This document shows, in pieces, positions 26,228 through 35,492 of a DNA stretch of 64,000 nucleotides. The notes beneath the pieces were generated by a model. The model was not told where the DNA came from. It saw only the letters and a list, made by a program, of their open reading frames with translations, and ran no database searches. The translations under genes were made by a program, and so were the position numbers. The stretch's first letter is position 1; every line of letters begins with the position of its first letter. The stretch is from Klebsiella planticola ATCC 33531 (GTDB lineage Bacteria > Pseudomonadota > Gammaproteobacteria > Enterobacterales > Enterobacteriaceae). The stretch is taken from contig NZ_JMPP01000070.1 of the NCBI RefSeq assembly GCF_000735435.1, positions 31,547 to 95,546 on the forward strand, given 5' to 3'.

Positions 26228-28866
26228 CAGGCTGCACTCCTTATGTTGTCACGGGCGATCCGGGATTCCAGCTCTGCCATTTCTGCAGGAAAGTTGCGGG
26301 AGGCCAGTTCATACACCGCATCGTGAATGTTAACTCCCTCTCTTTTACGGCCTTTGATGTACTCAAAATCGCCGCCGCTCGAGGAGTACATTGCCCGGCT
26401 GAGTGGATCGACGAACAGACGGTGCCAGGAGGTGTGCGCTTCCACCTGCAGCATGAAGGAGGAAAACCACTGGTCCTTCGCGGAGCCAAAGCTGTTAATC
26501 ATGTCCCGCTGCATCGGGGTAAACTGGTCAGGGTACAGCTGGTTGTATTTGGCAAACTCTTTTGCCGATTGCTTGAGAATGGCCTTGTAGGAAGAGTTCC
26601 CCCACGCGGCCCGCGCCGCACTGGAGGCCGTGGGCGAGTCAAAGTCCACGATATTCTGGGTGATAGTGATGTAAGAGCCGAGATGCCGGCGTGCTGTGCG
26701 GTATCCCTTTTCGATAAAGGTCCCGACTTTTTCATTTTTGAAATCCAGCAGTCGCCAGCCTTCATCAATGACGTTCAGTTTTTTCAGGCTGCGCGGCGAC
26801 TGGTACATCCGGTTCTCGATATAGATGATGAGCGAGAACATCACCGCAACCAGCAGAGACGGACGGGATTCAAGCCCACCGAGTTCGAGTACCACCATCC
26901 GGGCATCATCATGCAATGACGGCTCATCAGAGTTGAAGTAGTCACCGTAAATCCCGTTAACCGTGTACTGATCGAGCAGGATAATCATCTCGTCCAGGCG
27001 GCTGCGGATGGTCGGCGACTCGGCATATTCATGACTCTCTTTCGCGGTTTTGAGAAAATCGACCACATCATCGATACGGGCCTTATTGCGCTTACTCAGC
27101 CAGGCTGCCTGCACGGCCTGCAGCAGCAGACCTTCATGCACCTCATCCAGGTTTCCGTTGGGACTCGCCATTACGGACATCTGGTCGCGGATACGCTCTG
27201 CGGACAGGTCAAAATTGGCGTCATCGAGAATGTTGGCAAACGGGTTGAATTTCAGCGAGTCGCCGTCCAGGTAGACCCCGCCCATATTTTCACACAGCGA
27301 CTTATAGCCATCCCCCATGTCGAACACCCAGGCAAATCCCCCGGAGTCGAGCACGCTACGGATCAACGGCTGGATAAGCCCCGTTTTACCCGCACCCGAG
27401 GTCCCGCAGACAGCCATGTTGAAATTGGTGTTATTCATCCCCTCATAGAACAGGTCGATGAATGCCAGCTGGTTGCGATAGGTGGGCGCCAGTAATCCGG
27501 CAGGTGCTAACGGACTGTCGGCAACAACCGGCAACAGATTAGCCACATTAAAGGTTTCTGCCCGCTTGACGACGCCTGCTGCCTGGAGCTCTTTGAACAG
27601 CCCCTCACCGGATTTGAAGGGCAGCATAGCCAGATAATTTCGAAGATGGTGGTAACGGGCAGGCAGCAGCTCAAAGCCTCCTTTCCGGTAGCTGTTCAGT
27701 ATTTCCTGCTCGGTGGCCAGAGAGGCTTCCGCGTTGTCAGCCGTATAAGCGGTAATATTAAAAAAATAGGACACCAGAGAGGACTGATTGGTCGCCAGAC
27801 GCTGGCGGATATCCCCCCACTCCTGGACCTCCTTCTCCACGGACGGGAAATACTTCGAATAGGAGGTTTTGCTTTTCTTCTCCAGGTCGAGATACTTCAG
27901 GTTTGCTTCATTCTGGGTTTTCACCTGATCTTCCACCATCAGGGTCAGCGTGATGACAAACGGGCAGGAGATTGACAGCTCCGGATTCAGCAGGTTGGCG
28001 TAGTTATCGGCACTGGTCCAGAGAAAGGCAATTTCAGGATCACGGGCCAAATGATAGCTGGTAACACGGGTCGTCTTTTCTTTCCCTTCACGGTCCAGCA
28101 GGCCAATTTTCAGGTGGTTTGCGGTGACCTGCATGTCGAAACTGTCTTCCACACACTGATAATTGAGGTCCTGATACGGGTCCAGCTTGTACGGTTTACG
28201 GTACATTTCACCCGGATCAGGGTTGACCTGCTCACGCACCATGTCGACCAGGCCCTGTGCATTCAGAACCCGAGTCGGGATCTGTGCTCCCTGCAGGGAG
28301 GCCCTGATGATTTTTATCTGGTTCTCCAGCTCAACGATTTGTGCTTTCGAGTTTTTCTTCCTGGGGACACAGCAGGAGATGAATACGCGGTAGTTACGCA
28401 GCGTCAGCGGTAAATCCATTCCGGGAGGAAGAGAAAACTGTGTTTCTGCCGCCCGGAGATAGTAGGCCCGGGTGATGGCATTAAATTTTTCAGCCTGTTT
28501 ACCGCTCCAGCTGAATTCACGCAGGCCATACTCAATATCGTCCCCGACCAGCTTGCTCGACACCAGATTGATAGTCACCGGGACGTTACGGGGCAGTTTG
28601 GTTCTCAGCAGATTTTCCAGGGATGACACGATATGCGCGTTGGCACCGGGCAAAGGTCGGGCTTCAAACAGCCAGCCAACGGTTTTGGTATTGATAAACA
28701 GTCCGGTCGCCGAGTCATAATCCTTATAAGGAAGAACCCGACTGAACTGCGGGAAATTCATGCTCCCCAGCATGTCGTTGGCTTTAGCGGATTCGTCGGG
28801 TAGTTTTAGCGCAGAGACAAGCGAATTCACGGCCTGAGCGACAGTATCCATCAGGTTATTACTCAT
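26227..28866 (-). CDS. traC: Type IV secretion ATPase TraC (VirB4 family)
   Basis: 879 aa. Walker A CGTSGAGKTGLIQ is at about residue 489, and LNVIDEGWRLLDF (Walker B) and YRTARRHLGSYITITQN are downstream. The N-terminal half has the TraC_F_IV domain (SRVLPYKDYD, WLFEARPLPGANA). TraC powers pilin polymerisation at the inner membrane. AAGGAAC precedes the ATG. Length agrees with F TraC (875). Upstream lies an accessory block where F carries traR. Confidence 0.96.
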   Translation of the reverse strand: MSNNLMDTVAQAVNSLVSALKLPDESAKANDMLGSMNFPQFSRVLPYKDYDSATGLFINTKTVGWLFEARPLPGANAHIVSSLENLLRTKLPRNVPVTINLVSSKLVGDDIEYGLREFSWSGKQAEKFNAITRAYYLRAAETQFSLPPGMDLPLTLRNYRVFISCCVPRKKNSKAQIVELENQIKIIRASLQGAQIPTRVLNAQGLVDMVREQVNPDPGEMYRKPYKLDPYQDLNYQCVEDSFDMQVTANHLKIGLLDREGKEKTTRVTSYHLARDPEIAFLWTSADNYANLLNPELSISCPFVITLTLMVEDQVKTQNEANLKYLDLEKKSKTSYSKYFPSVEKEVQEWGDIRQRLATNQSSLVSYFFNITAYTADNAEASLATEQEILNSYRKGGFELLPARYHHLRNYLAMLPFKSGEGLFKELQAAGVVKRAETFNVANLLPVVADSPLAPAGLLAPTYRNQLAFIDLFYEGMNNTNFNMAVCGTSGAGKTGLIQPLIRSVLDSGGFAWVFDMGDGYKSLCENMGGVYLDGDSLKFNPFANILDDANFDLSAERIRDQMSVMASPNGNLDEVHEGLLLQAVQAAWLSKRNKARIDDVVDFLKTAKESHEYAESPTIRSRLDEMIILLDQYTVNGIYGDYFNSDEPSLHDDARMVVLELGGLESRPSLLVAVMFSLIIYIENRMYQSPRSLKKLNVIDEGWRLLDFKNEKVGTFIEKGYRTARRHLGSYITITQNIVDFDSPTASSAARAAWGNSSYKAILKQSAKEFAKYNQLYPDQFTPMQRDMINSFGSAKDQWFSSFMLQVEAHTSWHRLFVDPLSRAMYSSSGGDFEYIKGRKREGVNIHDAVYELASRNFPAEMAELESRIARDNIRSAA

Positions 28867-28945
28867 GCGAGCGTTCCTTAATGAGGGGTTAATTATCCAT
28901 CTAAAAAATAAATCAAATCATCGCTGAAATATCAGGATCATCTAT

Positions 28946-29341
28946 TTAATTACCGTAATAAAAGGTAAGCACAGGGATAAAAAATAGTAACAACATGGAG
29001 GTGCCGATTTGCCAGGCACAAATAACATTCCACAAAATCGCCCCTTGCCATAAACAAAAAATAAGGGTAATAACTAACGAGATCACATGAAAAGAAATAA
29101 TACATAAAAAGAGTACCCCTGAGAGTTCCCCATCACTGACCTCAATCCTCAAGCAACAAAAATAAAAAGCCAACAAACCACAAATAATAAACACACCATC
29201 GTGACGGATACTCTGAAAAAACTCAGGAGTAAACTCCCCTGCCAGTCCATTGTATGTCAGTCTGGCGCCCAGATAGATGAACCAATAGACAGGTGGAATA
29301 AATAAAAATCCATATCTTTTTAAAAACACCATCATATCCAT
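28946..29341 (-). CDS. Hypothetical membrane protein, 131 aa
   Basis: Four hydrophobic helices (FLFIPPVYWFIYLGARL; FIICGLLAFYFCCLRIEV; LFLCIISFHVISLVITLIF; TSMLLLFFIPVLTFYYG). AAGGGG precedes the ATG. AT-rich relative to the tra genes. It is the last member of the accessory block between traV and traC. No family recognised; topology recalls small exclusion or immunity membrane proteins, but this is only a comparison. Confidence 0.6.
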   Translation of the reverse strand: MDMMVFLKRYGFLFIPPVYWFIYLGARLTYNGLAGEFTPEFFQSIRHDGVFIICGLLAFYFCCLRIEVSDGELSGVLFLCIISFHVISLVITLIFCLWQGAILWNVICAWQIGTSMLLLFFIPVLTFYYGN

Positions 29342-29348
29342 CCCCTTA

Positions 29349-29717
29349 TCATTTGCTCATATCGTTCAGAGCGTTAAGTTGCTTTTCACGAACTGCGTTA
29401 AACTCTTCTTTATCCTTGCATTCTGAGGCCATTTTTTTTGCGTCACCAAAAGTTAATGACTCTGACGAACTGCCAGTGTTAGTTTGAAGAGCTATCCGTA
29501 ACGCATCACCTGCACAAGGTGTGTCATGAATAATACTTTGCAGTTGTTCAGGAGTGGCGGACTGCATATCAAGAAACTCTTCATACTGCAAAAAAAGATA
29601 TCCAGCTGTCGCAAAGAAAAGAAGAGTTGCAAAAAAAACATATTTCAGGTTAAGAAACTTCAATTCTTGCCTTTCTATTTTCTTGCAAAGAATAAATTTC
29701 AAAAAAATCTCTTTCAT
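29349..29717 (-). CDS. Hypothetical single-pass membrane protein, 122 aa
   Basis: A basic N-terminus (FILCKKIERQELKFLNLKY), one helix (VFFATLLFFATAGYLFL), then a periplasmic domain with DTPCAGDALRIAL and KMASECKDKEEF. The two cysteines in the periplasmic part parallel those in the neighbouring paralogous proteins. The ATG overlaps the previous stop (ATGA). AT-rich. Unknown function. Confidence 0.6.
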   Translation of the reverse strand: MKEIFLKFILCKKIERQELKFLNLKYVFFATLLFFATAGYLFLQYEEFLDMQSATPEQLQSIIHDTPCAGDALRIALQTNTGSSSESLTFGDAKKMASECKDKEEFNAVREKQLNALNDMSK

Positions 29718-30118
29718 TTATTTTTATCCTTATACAATTCCCACTGGTGAATATACTCATCATACTGAAGCCTCGGCACATTAATGATGATACCGGCACA
29801 GTCCAGTTTATTAACCGGCGACGTAAAGGAACCTGTCTGGATGTTTACCTCCAGGAGCTGACAATCGTTTTTCCAGTGTCTCCCGGATTCCAGCTCATCC
29901 ATCGAGAATGACTCACTGGTGAAGACGATAAGCATGGCTAACGAAACCACTGCCATAAGCGCACTAAAGAAAAATAGATTAGCTCTGCAGACTCGCAGAT
30001 TAAATTTATCACGGATAACAAACATGGCCAGCGCACCGACAACACCGATAACAAAAAAAAGAATGCACAGCACGTTAAGCCAGGTAATATTACTACCCTC
30101 AAGATAAAAGGCTCTCAT
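29714..30118 (-). CDS. Member of a tandem tra-operon membrane protein family (copy 3)
   Basis: 134 aa. Two membrane helices (LNVLCILFFVIGVVGALAMFVI; FFFSALMAVVSLAMLIVF), then a periplasmic tail of about 60 residues. The tail holds the family signature: LESGRHWKNDCQLLEVNIQ, SPVNKLDCAGIIINV, YIHQWELYKDK. The same tail is found in the proteins at 30453-30737 and 30818-31297. The two invariant cysteines could form one disulfide. GGAGG upstream of the ATG. Function unknown. Confidence 0.65.
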   Translation of the reverse strand: MRAFYLEGSNITWLNVLCILFFVIGVVGALAMFVIRDKFNLRVCRANLFFFSALMAVVSLAMLIVFTSESFSMDELESGRHWKNDCQLLEVNIQTGSFTSPVNKLDCAGIIINVPRLQYDEYIHQWELYKDKNK

Positions 30119-30336
30119 TGTCCGCCTCCTTTCAGTGTTTCCATCGCACTGCTCAAAGGTTCGCTGGTTTTGATTTCAATACACTCTCCGGTATTGTATC
30201 CCCCCCCACGCCCTCCCCTGGCTTCAATGTCTTTTAGCATTTTCAGGCATACATCAGTATTGGGCATGGGTGTAATGGTCCAGCTGCTGTGGACACCAGG
30301 ATTTATAATCATCACCAGAAAAATAACGGCATGCAT
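30115..30336 (-). CDS. Hypothetical secreted small protein, 73 aa
   Basis: N-terminal hydrophobic signal-like stretch (MHAVIFLVMIINPGVHSSW), then a small soluble domain with two cysteines (NTDVCLKMLKDIE; NTGECIEIKTSEP) and a glycine run (ARGGRGGGYN). Overlaps the next gene by 4 nt (ATGA-type). Probably periplasmic. I do not recognise it. Confidence 0.55.
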   Translation of the reverse strand: MHAVIFLVMIINPGVHSSWTITPMPNTDVCLKMLKDIEARGGRGGGYNTGECIEIKTSEPLSSAMETLKGGGQ

Positions 30337-30338
30337 AT

Positions 30339-30452
30339 TTAATCCTTTTTTAAAGACAGGTTATAAGCGGCTATAGCTCTGCCGTATTTGTTCTTCTCTG
30401 CATTAACAAGAGTCACGCCACATTTAAGACGATTTATGTTTTTTTCGAATGG
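30339..30452 (-). pseudogene. C-terminal remnant of a fourth copy of the tandem family
   Basis: Directly after the TAG stop of the gene at 30453-30737, in the same frame, 37 sense codons encode NRLKCGVTLVNAEKNKYGR then AIAAYNLSLKKD before TAA. This aligns with NRLDCEGVVTNVSTKKYNQ and the YQDSLRN tail of the gene just upstream. There is no start codon or ribosome site for it. It looks like the leftover end of a duplicated gene, or a tail reachable only by read-through of TAG. Confidence 0.6.
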
Positions 30453-30737
30453 CTAACGTACTTTGTTTCGCAAACTATCCTGATACGCCGAGGTAGCCTG
30501 GTTATATTTTTTGGTACTCACGTTCGTGACAACCCCCTCGCAATCAAGGCGGTTCATTTCACCATGAAAGAACCCAGCCGGGATATTTACTTCTTTTAAT
30601 ACACACGTTGCCTTCCAGTATCTCCCTGACTTAATCAGACTCTCCACATCAGGTTGACTGTTTTTGAGAATGAAAGAGAAAAGCATTATTGCACTGACTA
30701 AAACCCCACTCACTATAAACAATTTGTCACTTCCCAT
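30453..30737 (-). CDS. Member of a tandem tra-operon membrane protein family (copy 2)
   Basis: 94 aa, the shortest copy: one membrane helix (LFIVSGVLVSAIMLFSFIL) and the periplasmic signature IKSGRYWKATCVLKEVNI, HGEMNRLDCEGVVTNV, TKKYNQATSAY. AGAGGCGG upstream of the ATG. It has lost the second helix present in the flanking copies. Its TAG stop is followed in frame by a further copy of the C-terminal motif. Confidence 0.65.
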   Translation of the reverse strand: MGSDKLFIVSGVLVSAIMLFSFILKNSQPDVESLIKSGRYWKATCVLKEVNIPAGFFHGEMNRLDCEGVVTNVSTKKYNQATSAYQDSLRNKVR

Positions 30738-30817
30738 AACCGCCTCTTATTCCATTTAAAATCGCATTTACGTAGAGATATAGACATCGAATTTTATGCA
30801 ACATCAACGCTGGATAT

Positions 30818-31297
30818 TTAATTCATCACATTGTTTTTATCATTCTCATAAGATTGCCATTCCAGGATATAGCGATTATATGTTCGGGTCCGTACATTAA
30901 TGATAACGCCGGCACAATCCAGTTTATTGACCGGTTCTGAAAATATCCCCGTCTGAATGTTTACTTCCATCAGTTTGCATTCTGTTTTCCAGTACCTTCC
31001 CGCTTCCAGCTCCCTATTTGACACAGTGACAAACATGACAACCCCTGTTCCGACGATACCCGCTATTGCGGCCAGCGCGCTCCCCAGAAAAATTTTTATG
31101 ATGCCAGAATGAATATGATGCTTCTTCGGGAGAGCAAAGATTGCTGCGCAAGCTATACAGGATACTGACGCAGCAAGGATACCTGCTGTAACGAAGAGAG
31201 CTAAAAATCCCCCCGCTAACCATCCCAGATTGACGCCATAAAAATATAGCTGTAACCCCCGAAGAATTAACCCGACATGCTGAGTTATTTCAGTCAT
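30818..31297 (-). CDS. Member of a tandem tra-operon membrane protein family (copy 1)
   Basis: 159 aa, the longest copy: three hydrophobic stretches (LGWLAGGFLALFVTAGILAA; SCIACAAIFAL; FLGSALAAIAGIVGTGVVMFV), then LEAGRYWKTECKLMEVNI, EPVNKLDCAGVIINV and YNRYILEWQSYEND. First gene of the accessory block after traV, in the position where F has traR. GAGGATGGGGG upstream of the ATG. Unknown role; the periplasmic Cys pair and three-fold amplification suggest a surface or exclusion-type function. Confidence 0.65.
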   Translation of the reverse strand: MTEITQHVGLILRGLQLYFYGVNLGWLAGGFLALFVTAGILAASVSCIACAAIFALPKKHHIHSGIIKIFLGSALAAIAGIVGTGVVMFVTVSNRELEAGRYWKTECKLMEVNIQTGIFSEPVNKLDCAGVIINVRTRTYNRYILEWQSYENDKNNVMN

Positions 31298-31403
31298 TCC
31301 CCCATCCTCTAAACACGCTACCGCCCATCCCTTTCAACGCACAGGGCACTCGTTTTAAAACCAGAAATAAAAATTTTCACAGCACCATTAATGGCGCTGG
31401 TAA

Positions 31404-31973
31404 TTAATTAATACGAGGTTGCCCCCATGCCGATGGCGTTACCACAAATACGACCGTTGTCGGCTGGTGATACACGTCATCTGAATCGACATACGGCGCA
31501 ACCCATAACGACGCGGTCTGCTCCCCTTTCCTTAATGGCCGGGGATAATTGCCGGGTACCGTAGAAGGAGAGGTATATGTACTGACACTAACCGGCCTGA
31601 TATTTACCGGAACGGTCCGGGTTCTCAGGACGTCATCATGATTGACCGGTACCGTATCCAGGAACCCGGATTTATTGCTCACCGTTACAGTTGGAGCAGT
31701 ATTACGCCCAGAATTAATAACTGGTTGCGGCGGCAGCGGGTATGAATTTGGCGACGACGTTCTGAAATTTCCGTCAGCCAGTCGTGGCAACCCGGCCGCA
31801 GCCGGCTTTGCGGAGGCGCTTTCCTCCCGGGCTTTCGCTTTCTCATTAGCCTGCTCCATCGTCATACAGGTATCTGAGGTTGTGGCATTACATTCAAAAT
31901 CTGACTCTGTGCCCGCACACCCGGTTAAGAGCAAAGCGCTGCCCAGAGGAATTAACAGCATTAATTCCTTCAT
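31404..31973 (-). CDS. traV: Outer-membrane core lipoprotein TraV
   Basis: 189 aa (F: 171). Lipobox LLLTGC with lipidated Cys19, then DFECNATTSDTCMTMEQANEKA with the two cysteines conserved in TraV. The rest is Pro/Thr/Val-rich and ends VAPYVDSDDVYHQPTTVVF. TraV is the VirB7-like anchor of the TraK-TraV-TraB outer-membrane core of the type IV secretion channel. Confidence 0.93.
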   Translation of the reverse strand: MKELMLLIPLGSALLLTGCAGTESDFECNATTSDTCMTMEQANEKAKAREESASAKPAAAGLPRLADGNFRTSSPNSYPLPPQPVINSGRNTAPTVTVSNKSGFLDTVPVNHDDVLRTRTVPVNIRPVSVSTYTSPSTVPGNYPRPLRKGEQTASLWVAPYVDSDDVYHQPTTVVFVVTPSAWGQPRIN

Positions 31974-31991
31974 GATATTTCCCGTCGTTAA

Positions 31992-32198
31992 TCAGTTATG
32001 TTTGAAAATAAATTTATATTTTGCATTTGCAAAAATAGCCTCGGCCGTTCCTTTCCCCGGTATCTGTTTCAGTTGACTGACATCAGACCGTGCAAAAATC
32101 AGTTCTGATGAAAATGCCTTTTTTCCAGAACCTGGCTCTCCGACTGTAACGGCATTACGCGTTTCGGCAGGAAACGGATTATTTCTCTTTAATTTCAT
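31992..32198 (-). CDS. trbD: TrbD-like small protein
   Basis: 68 aa from the ATG at 32198, which overlaps the end of traP and is preceded by AAGGAAGATAAGA. Sequence includes KRNNPFPAETRNAVTVG and GKGTAEAIFANAKYKF. Position between traP and traV matches trbD of F, and no transmembrane helix is visible. The name rests on position and size. Function unknown even in F. Confidence 0.6.
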   Translation of the reverse strand: MKLKRNNPFPAETRNAVTVGEPGSGKKAFSSELIFARSDVSQLKQIPGKGTAEAIFANAKYKFIFKHN

Positions 32199-32775
32199 TC
32201 TTATCTTCCTTGCTAAATCTGGCTGATGGTTCATAAACCACGGTGGCCCCACCGCGTTTCTGATATCCGGCCAGTAACGGGGATATCGCACCTTTACCGG
32301 GTCTGCATCCGGGGAAGACACTCCCCCTCGCATCCCTCACCCATGTAGCATCGGCTCTGCAGGCAGGTGTCCGATCAAAGACCACAGCGCTTCCGGTAAA
32401 CACGACAGCCATCAGCAGCCAGAGCGAGAGGATCATTTTGGTGTAAACCTCATCGATATCTGCCGCGTATCCTGCCGCATCCGTGCTGTCAGTGGTGCAG
32501 TCTTCCTGTAAAACAGGAGGCAGTAATGGCTTGACCGCATCAGCATTAAGTTCACCGCGCGAAGCAGGCCCCGTGCAGTCCTTGATGACATATCCCTCTC
32601 GCTGCACCGATTCGATGGTATTCACCAGCATCTGCCCGGGTGTGACTTTCCCGGTCCAGAACACCGCGACAATCAGCAACATCATCATGGCCAGCGGATA
32701 TACCACCGCATACTGAATCAGCCAGTTAATCCAGCGCAGCGATGACAGAATGAAGCTCAGGACAGACTTAACCAT
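32179..32775 (-). CDS. traP: Conjugal transfer protein TraP
   Basis: 198 aa from the ATG at 32775, overlapping the traB stop by 8 nt. Two membrane helices (IQYAVVYPLAMMMLLIVAVFW; MILSLWLLMAVVFTGSAVVF) flank a periplasmic loop with two Cys (VIKDCTGPA; LQEDCTTDS). The C-terminus is basic (LAGYQKRGGATVVYEPSARF). In F, TraP associates with TraB and may stabilise the extended pilus, but is not essential. Confidence 0.85.
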   Translation of the reverse strand: MVKSVLSFILSSLRWINWLIQYAVVYPLAMMMLLIVAVFWTGKVTPGQMLVNTIESVQREGYVIKDCTGPASRGELNADAVKPLLPPVLQEDCTTDSTDAAGYAADIDEVYTKMILSLWLLMAVVFTGSAVVFDRTPACRADATWVRDARGSVFPGCRPGKGAISPLLAGYQKRGGATVVYEPSARFSKEDKNEIKEK

Positions 32776-34186
32776 TGTTTTCCCCCTGAGACGCTGTACC
32801 CGGAGAAAACTCACGCGGATCAAGTTTGCCCAGTTTCTTCAGCATCTCATCGGTATTAAAGCCATTCAGGTTCCCGCCGGATTGCTGCGACCTGTTCTCG
32901 GGTTGTTCGGGTTGCGCCTGGTTTTGCGCCTGCTGACCGTTCTTCTCCGCTTCCAGCTCTTCAATGGTTTTCAGCTGAAAACCATCCTGGAACACCACGG
33001 TAACTTCGTTGCCCGCACCGATAGGAATGACCGGGTGATACTGCTCGGCGCGTTTGATGTAGTACTCACTGAGGGTCTGCGCAGCTTTAGAAGCCCCGCC
33101 GCCAATCCCCATTTTCAGGACGTCGCCGGCGCCGACCGTCGCCGTTGCTCCGAGACCAACGGACGGCTGTGAAGCCCGCTCCATCCCCTGACCAATCCCG
33201 TCAACAAAACCTGCCCCCCAGGCCCAGCCGAGGATTTTGCCGTTACGCATCACCACTTCCCCTTTCACGCCGTTCTTGCCCATAAAGGACACGTGACCAT
33301 TAATCGGCTGGTCGATGGTTTTATCCCCCTTGATGCAGCTGATATTCCGGGTACGGACGATGGCACGCTCACTCGAGACGTCACCCCAGGCTTCCAGCCC
33401 GACAAAGCAACCGGTGAGGTCATAGGTTTTGTTATTAGGCATTTCCACGCGTCCGATAAGGCGAACCTGCATCGGTGAGGTGGATTCATTACCGGTGACG
33501 GACGCATTCGCATCCGCTCCTTCAATGAGAAGGCTTTTAGCAAAACTCCCCGACGGAATGTACGGAAGTGACTTCGTTTTCTTGCCGCGGTCATAGCTGA
33601 AGGTTTTACGCTGGATCTGGTTCGGTACCGGCACCGACTGGTAACTGACCTGTGGAGGCGGCACCGCGCCATTACCCGGATAATATGCCGTCGGCGGTGG
33701 TACGGCTCCGGCAGTCTGCGGCGGATAATTTGCGGGCTGAGGCTCCCCTTCCGGACCCGGTGCAGGAGACGGCGGTACCGGAGCCGGCTCGCCGCCTGAG
33801 ACAGCGGGTTTAACCCCCAGCGCTCTCAGTTGCTCCTGCATGGCCGCATTCTCACTACCGAGTTTGTCGAGACGAACCTGATCCGCAGTACGGGCCTTGC
33901 TCAGCAGGTCGACTTCTCCCTGCAGGGATGCAAAGCGCTTGTTCAGTTCAGCGGCGGTCGCCTGCATTTCTGTGGTCGCATGCTGCTCCACTTTGCTGTT
34001 GAAGCTGCTGTCGACAACACCGGTCATATCCGGGGCGGGTTCACCCTGTACAGGGGCCTCTTCATCAGAGCTCAGGTTCAGGTCAGAAAGATACAGCCCA
34101 CCGGCCACAGCCCCCGCGCCACCGACCAGAATGAGACCCAGCCAGAGGTACTGCTTGCGTTTAATCAACGAGTTGAAATTCGCCAT
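32768..34186 (-). CDS. traB: Type IV secretion core protein TraB (VirB10-like)
   Basis: 472 aa. N-terminal membrane helix (YLWLGLILVGGAGAVAGGLYL), then a coiled coil (about 55-115) and a proline-rich stretch (EPAPVPPSPAPGPEGEPQP). The C-terminal VirB10-type beta domain includes SLPYIPSGSFAKSLLIEG and VRLIGRVEMPNNKTYDLTG. It ends in a low-complexity Q/N-rich tail. TraB spans the envelope and links the inner-membrane complex to TraK/TraV. Overlaps traK by 1 nt. Confidence 0.96.
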   Translation of the reverse strand: MANFNSLIKRKQYLWLGLILVGGAGAVAGGLYLSDLNLSSDEEAPVQGEPAPDMTGVVDSSFNSKVEQHATTEMQATAAELNKRFASLQGEVDLLSKARTADQVRLDKLGSENAAMQEQLRALGVKPAVSGGEPAPVPPSPAPGPEGEPQPANYPPQTAGAVPPPTAYYPGNGAVPPPQVSYQSVPVPNQIQRKTFSYDRGKKTKSLPYIPSGSFAKSLLIEGADANASVTGNESTSPMQVRLIGRVEMPNNKTYDLTGCFVGLEAWGDVSSERAIVRTRNISCIKGDKTIDQPINGHVSFMGKNGVKGEVVMRNGKILGWAWGAGFVDGIGQGMERASQPSVGLGATATVGAGDVLKMGIGGGASKAAQTLSEYYIKRAEQYHPVIPIGAGNEVTVVFQDGFQLKTIEELEAEKNGQQAQNQAQPEQPENRSQQSGGNLNGFNTDEMLKKLGKLDPREFSPGTASQGENNG

Positions 34187-34920
34187 CAGCGGGCCCCCTC
34201 AGATGTGGTGACCCAGACCTGCATACGGCCACCGCCAGTCAGCTGACCGGCAGGACTGCTGAGCATGACGGCGCGGGTGCCCGGTTGCCAGAAGTCGCTT
34301 TCGCGTACCATACGGGATGACAACGTGACATTATCCAGGCTGTAACGGACCACTTTCAGATGATGGCCGGTCCAGACCTTTTCCGCTGTTGCGCGCAGAC
34401 CCGCAGGCACCTGCAGCGTTTCTGACGTCACCGGTACAGCCTGGTAATCCTCGGGCATGCTTCCCTGGCGAACGGCACGGTTCAGGGACACCAGGATACT
34501 TTCATACGGGCTGGACTCCTCCCACGATTTGGCGGGCCCAGGTGTACCGACAAGCTCAGAGACCAGCTGGATAGTCCGGCCCACACCGGCACGTGGTACG
34601 GCCCGGATGGAAAAATTCAGGCCACGCTCGGTTTCCACAATAAACGTGAACGGTTTCTTACTGACCGTGGCCAGAATGGCGCCACCGCTGTCAGTCTGTT
34701 CCTGGTTAGTCAGGCCGCCATCCAGGCTGTTGATGGCGATGATACGATCGCCGGGTACGGTGAACAGGTTCGGGTCAGTATTGCTCACGGCAATATTGGC
34801 CTGTCCGCCATTCGCCAGTGGCACGACCGTCGGTGCCAGCGTGCCGCTCATTGTGACGGACATGGCAGGCGCCATAAAAAAAAGACAACCGGAAATAAAT
34901 AACGGATTAATTTTTTTCAT
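34186..34920 (-). CDS. traK: Type IV secretion outer-membrane core protein TraK (VirB9-like)
   Basis: 244 aa. Signal peptide ([19 protein letters not shown]), then [18 protein letters not shown], the TraK/secretin-like domain [16 protein letters not shown], and a C-terminal [10 protein letters not shown]. TraK sits between TraV and TraB in the channel core. It overlaps traE by 14 nt. Confidence 0.95.
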   Translation of the reverse strand: MKKINPLFISGCLFFMAPAMSVTMSGTLAPTVVPLANGGQANIAVSNTDPNLFTVPGDRIIAINSLDGGLTNQEQTDSGGAILATVSKKPFTFIVETERGLNFSIRAVPRAGVGRTIQLVSELVGTPGPAKSWEESSPYESILVSLNRAVRQGSMPEDYQAVPVTSETLQVPAGLRATAEKVWTGHHLKVVRYSLDNVTLSSRMVRESDFWQPGTRAVMLSSPAGQLTGGGRMQVWVTTSEGAR

Positions 34921-35473
34921 TATTTATTTCTCCGAAGCGGGCCAGCCAGCTGATGCCGTCAGTACGATAAAACTGGAGGACATAGTGTTTAATTTCGGTA
35001 TAGGGTGCGGAGTCGCCGATCCAGGTTTTCAGTTCTCCCCGGAAATCCACACGGTTCTCTGCCGGATATGAGCGGACGGACGTCATATAGAAGGTGGCGT
35101 TGACGTTGTTGTCTTTAATTCGTTTCGCATCTTCAGCCAGCTGAACCTTGAGTTCGTTCTGCGACCCCGGGAATACATATCTCAGCAACTGCGCATGCTG
35201 GGCATCGACCGTTTCCGGTGTGACGTTAAGGCGTAACGCAATAAAACTCAGGCCCAGCTGTTCAAGATAAGAGGCATCCGACTGATTCTGCGACACCGCA
35301 AAAGGTGCACCAAATAACATCGGAGTAACCGCCACTTTCTGTTCCGTCTGCAGGCGATAATTATTGATACCCTGAATAATGTTGGTGGTCAGACTGAGCG
35401 TCGTAACTGTCCCCAGACAGATATATCCCAGCGCAATGACGCGCGTGGTACTGAGTCGGGCGCCATGTTCCAT
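34907..35473 (-). CDS. traE: Pilus assembly protein TraE (VirB5/VirB8-like position)
   Basis: 188 aa. One N-terminal membrane helix ([18 protein letters not shown]), then a periplasmic domain with [35 protein letters not shown] and [11 protein letters not shown]. The length equals F TraE (188). Part of the inner-membrane pilus assembly machinery. GAGGAAAT upstream of the ATG. Confidence 0.95.
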   Translation of the reverse strand: MEHGARLSTTRVIALGYICLGTVTTLSLTTNIIQGINNYRLQTEQKVAVTPMLFGAPFAVSQNQSDASYLEQLGLSFIALRLNVTPETVDAQHAQLLRYVFPGSQNELKVQLAEDAKRIKDNNVNATFYMTSVRSYPAENRVDFRGELKTWIGDSAPYTEIKHYVLQFYRTDGISWLARFGEINNEKN

Positions 35474-35492
35474 ATGCTATTTCCTCGCTGCT

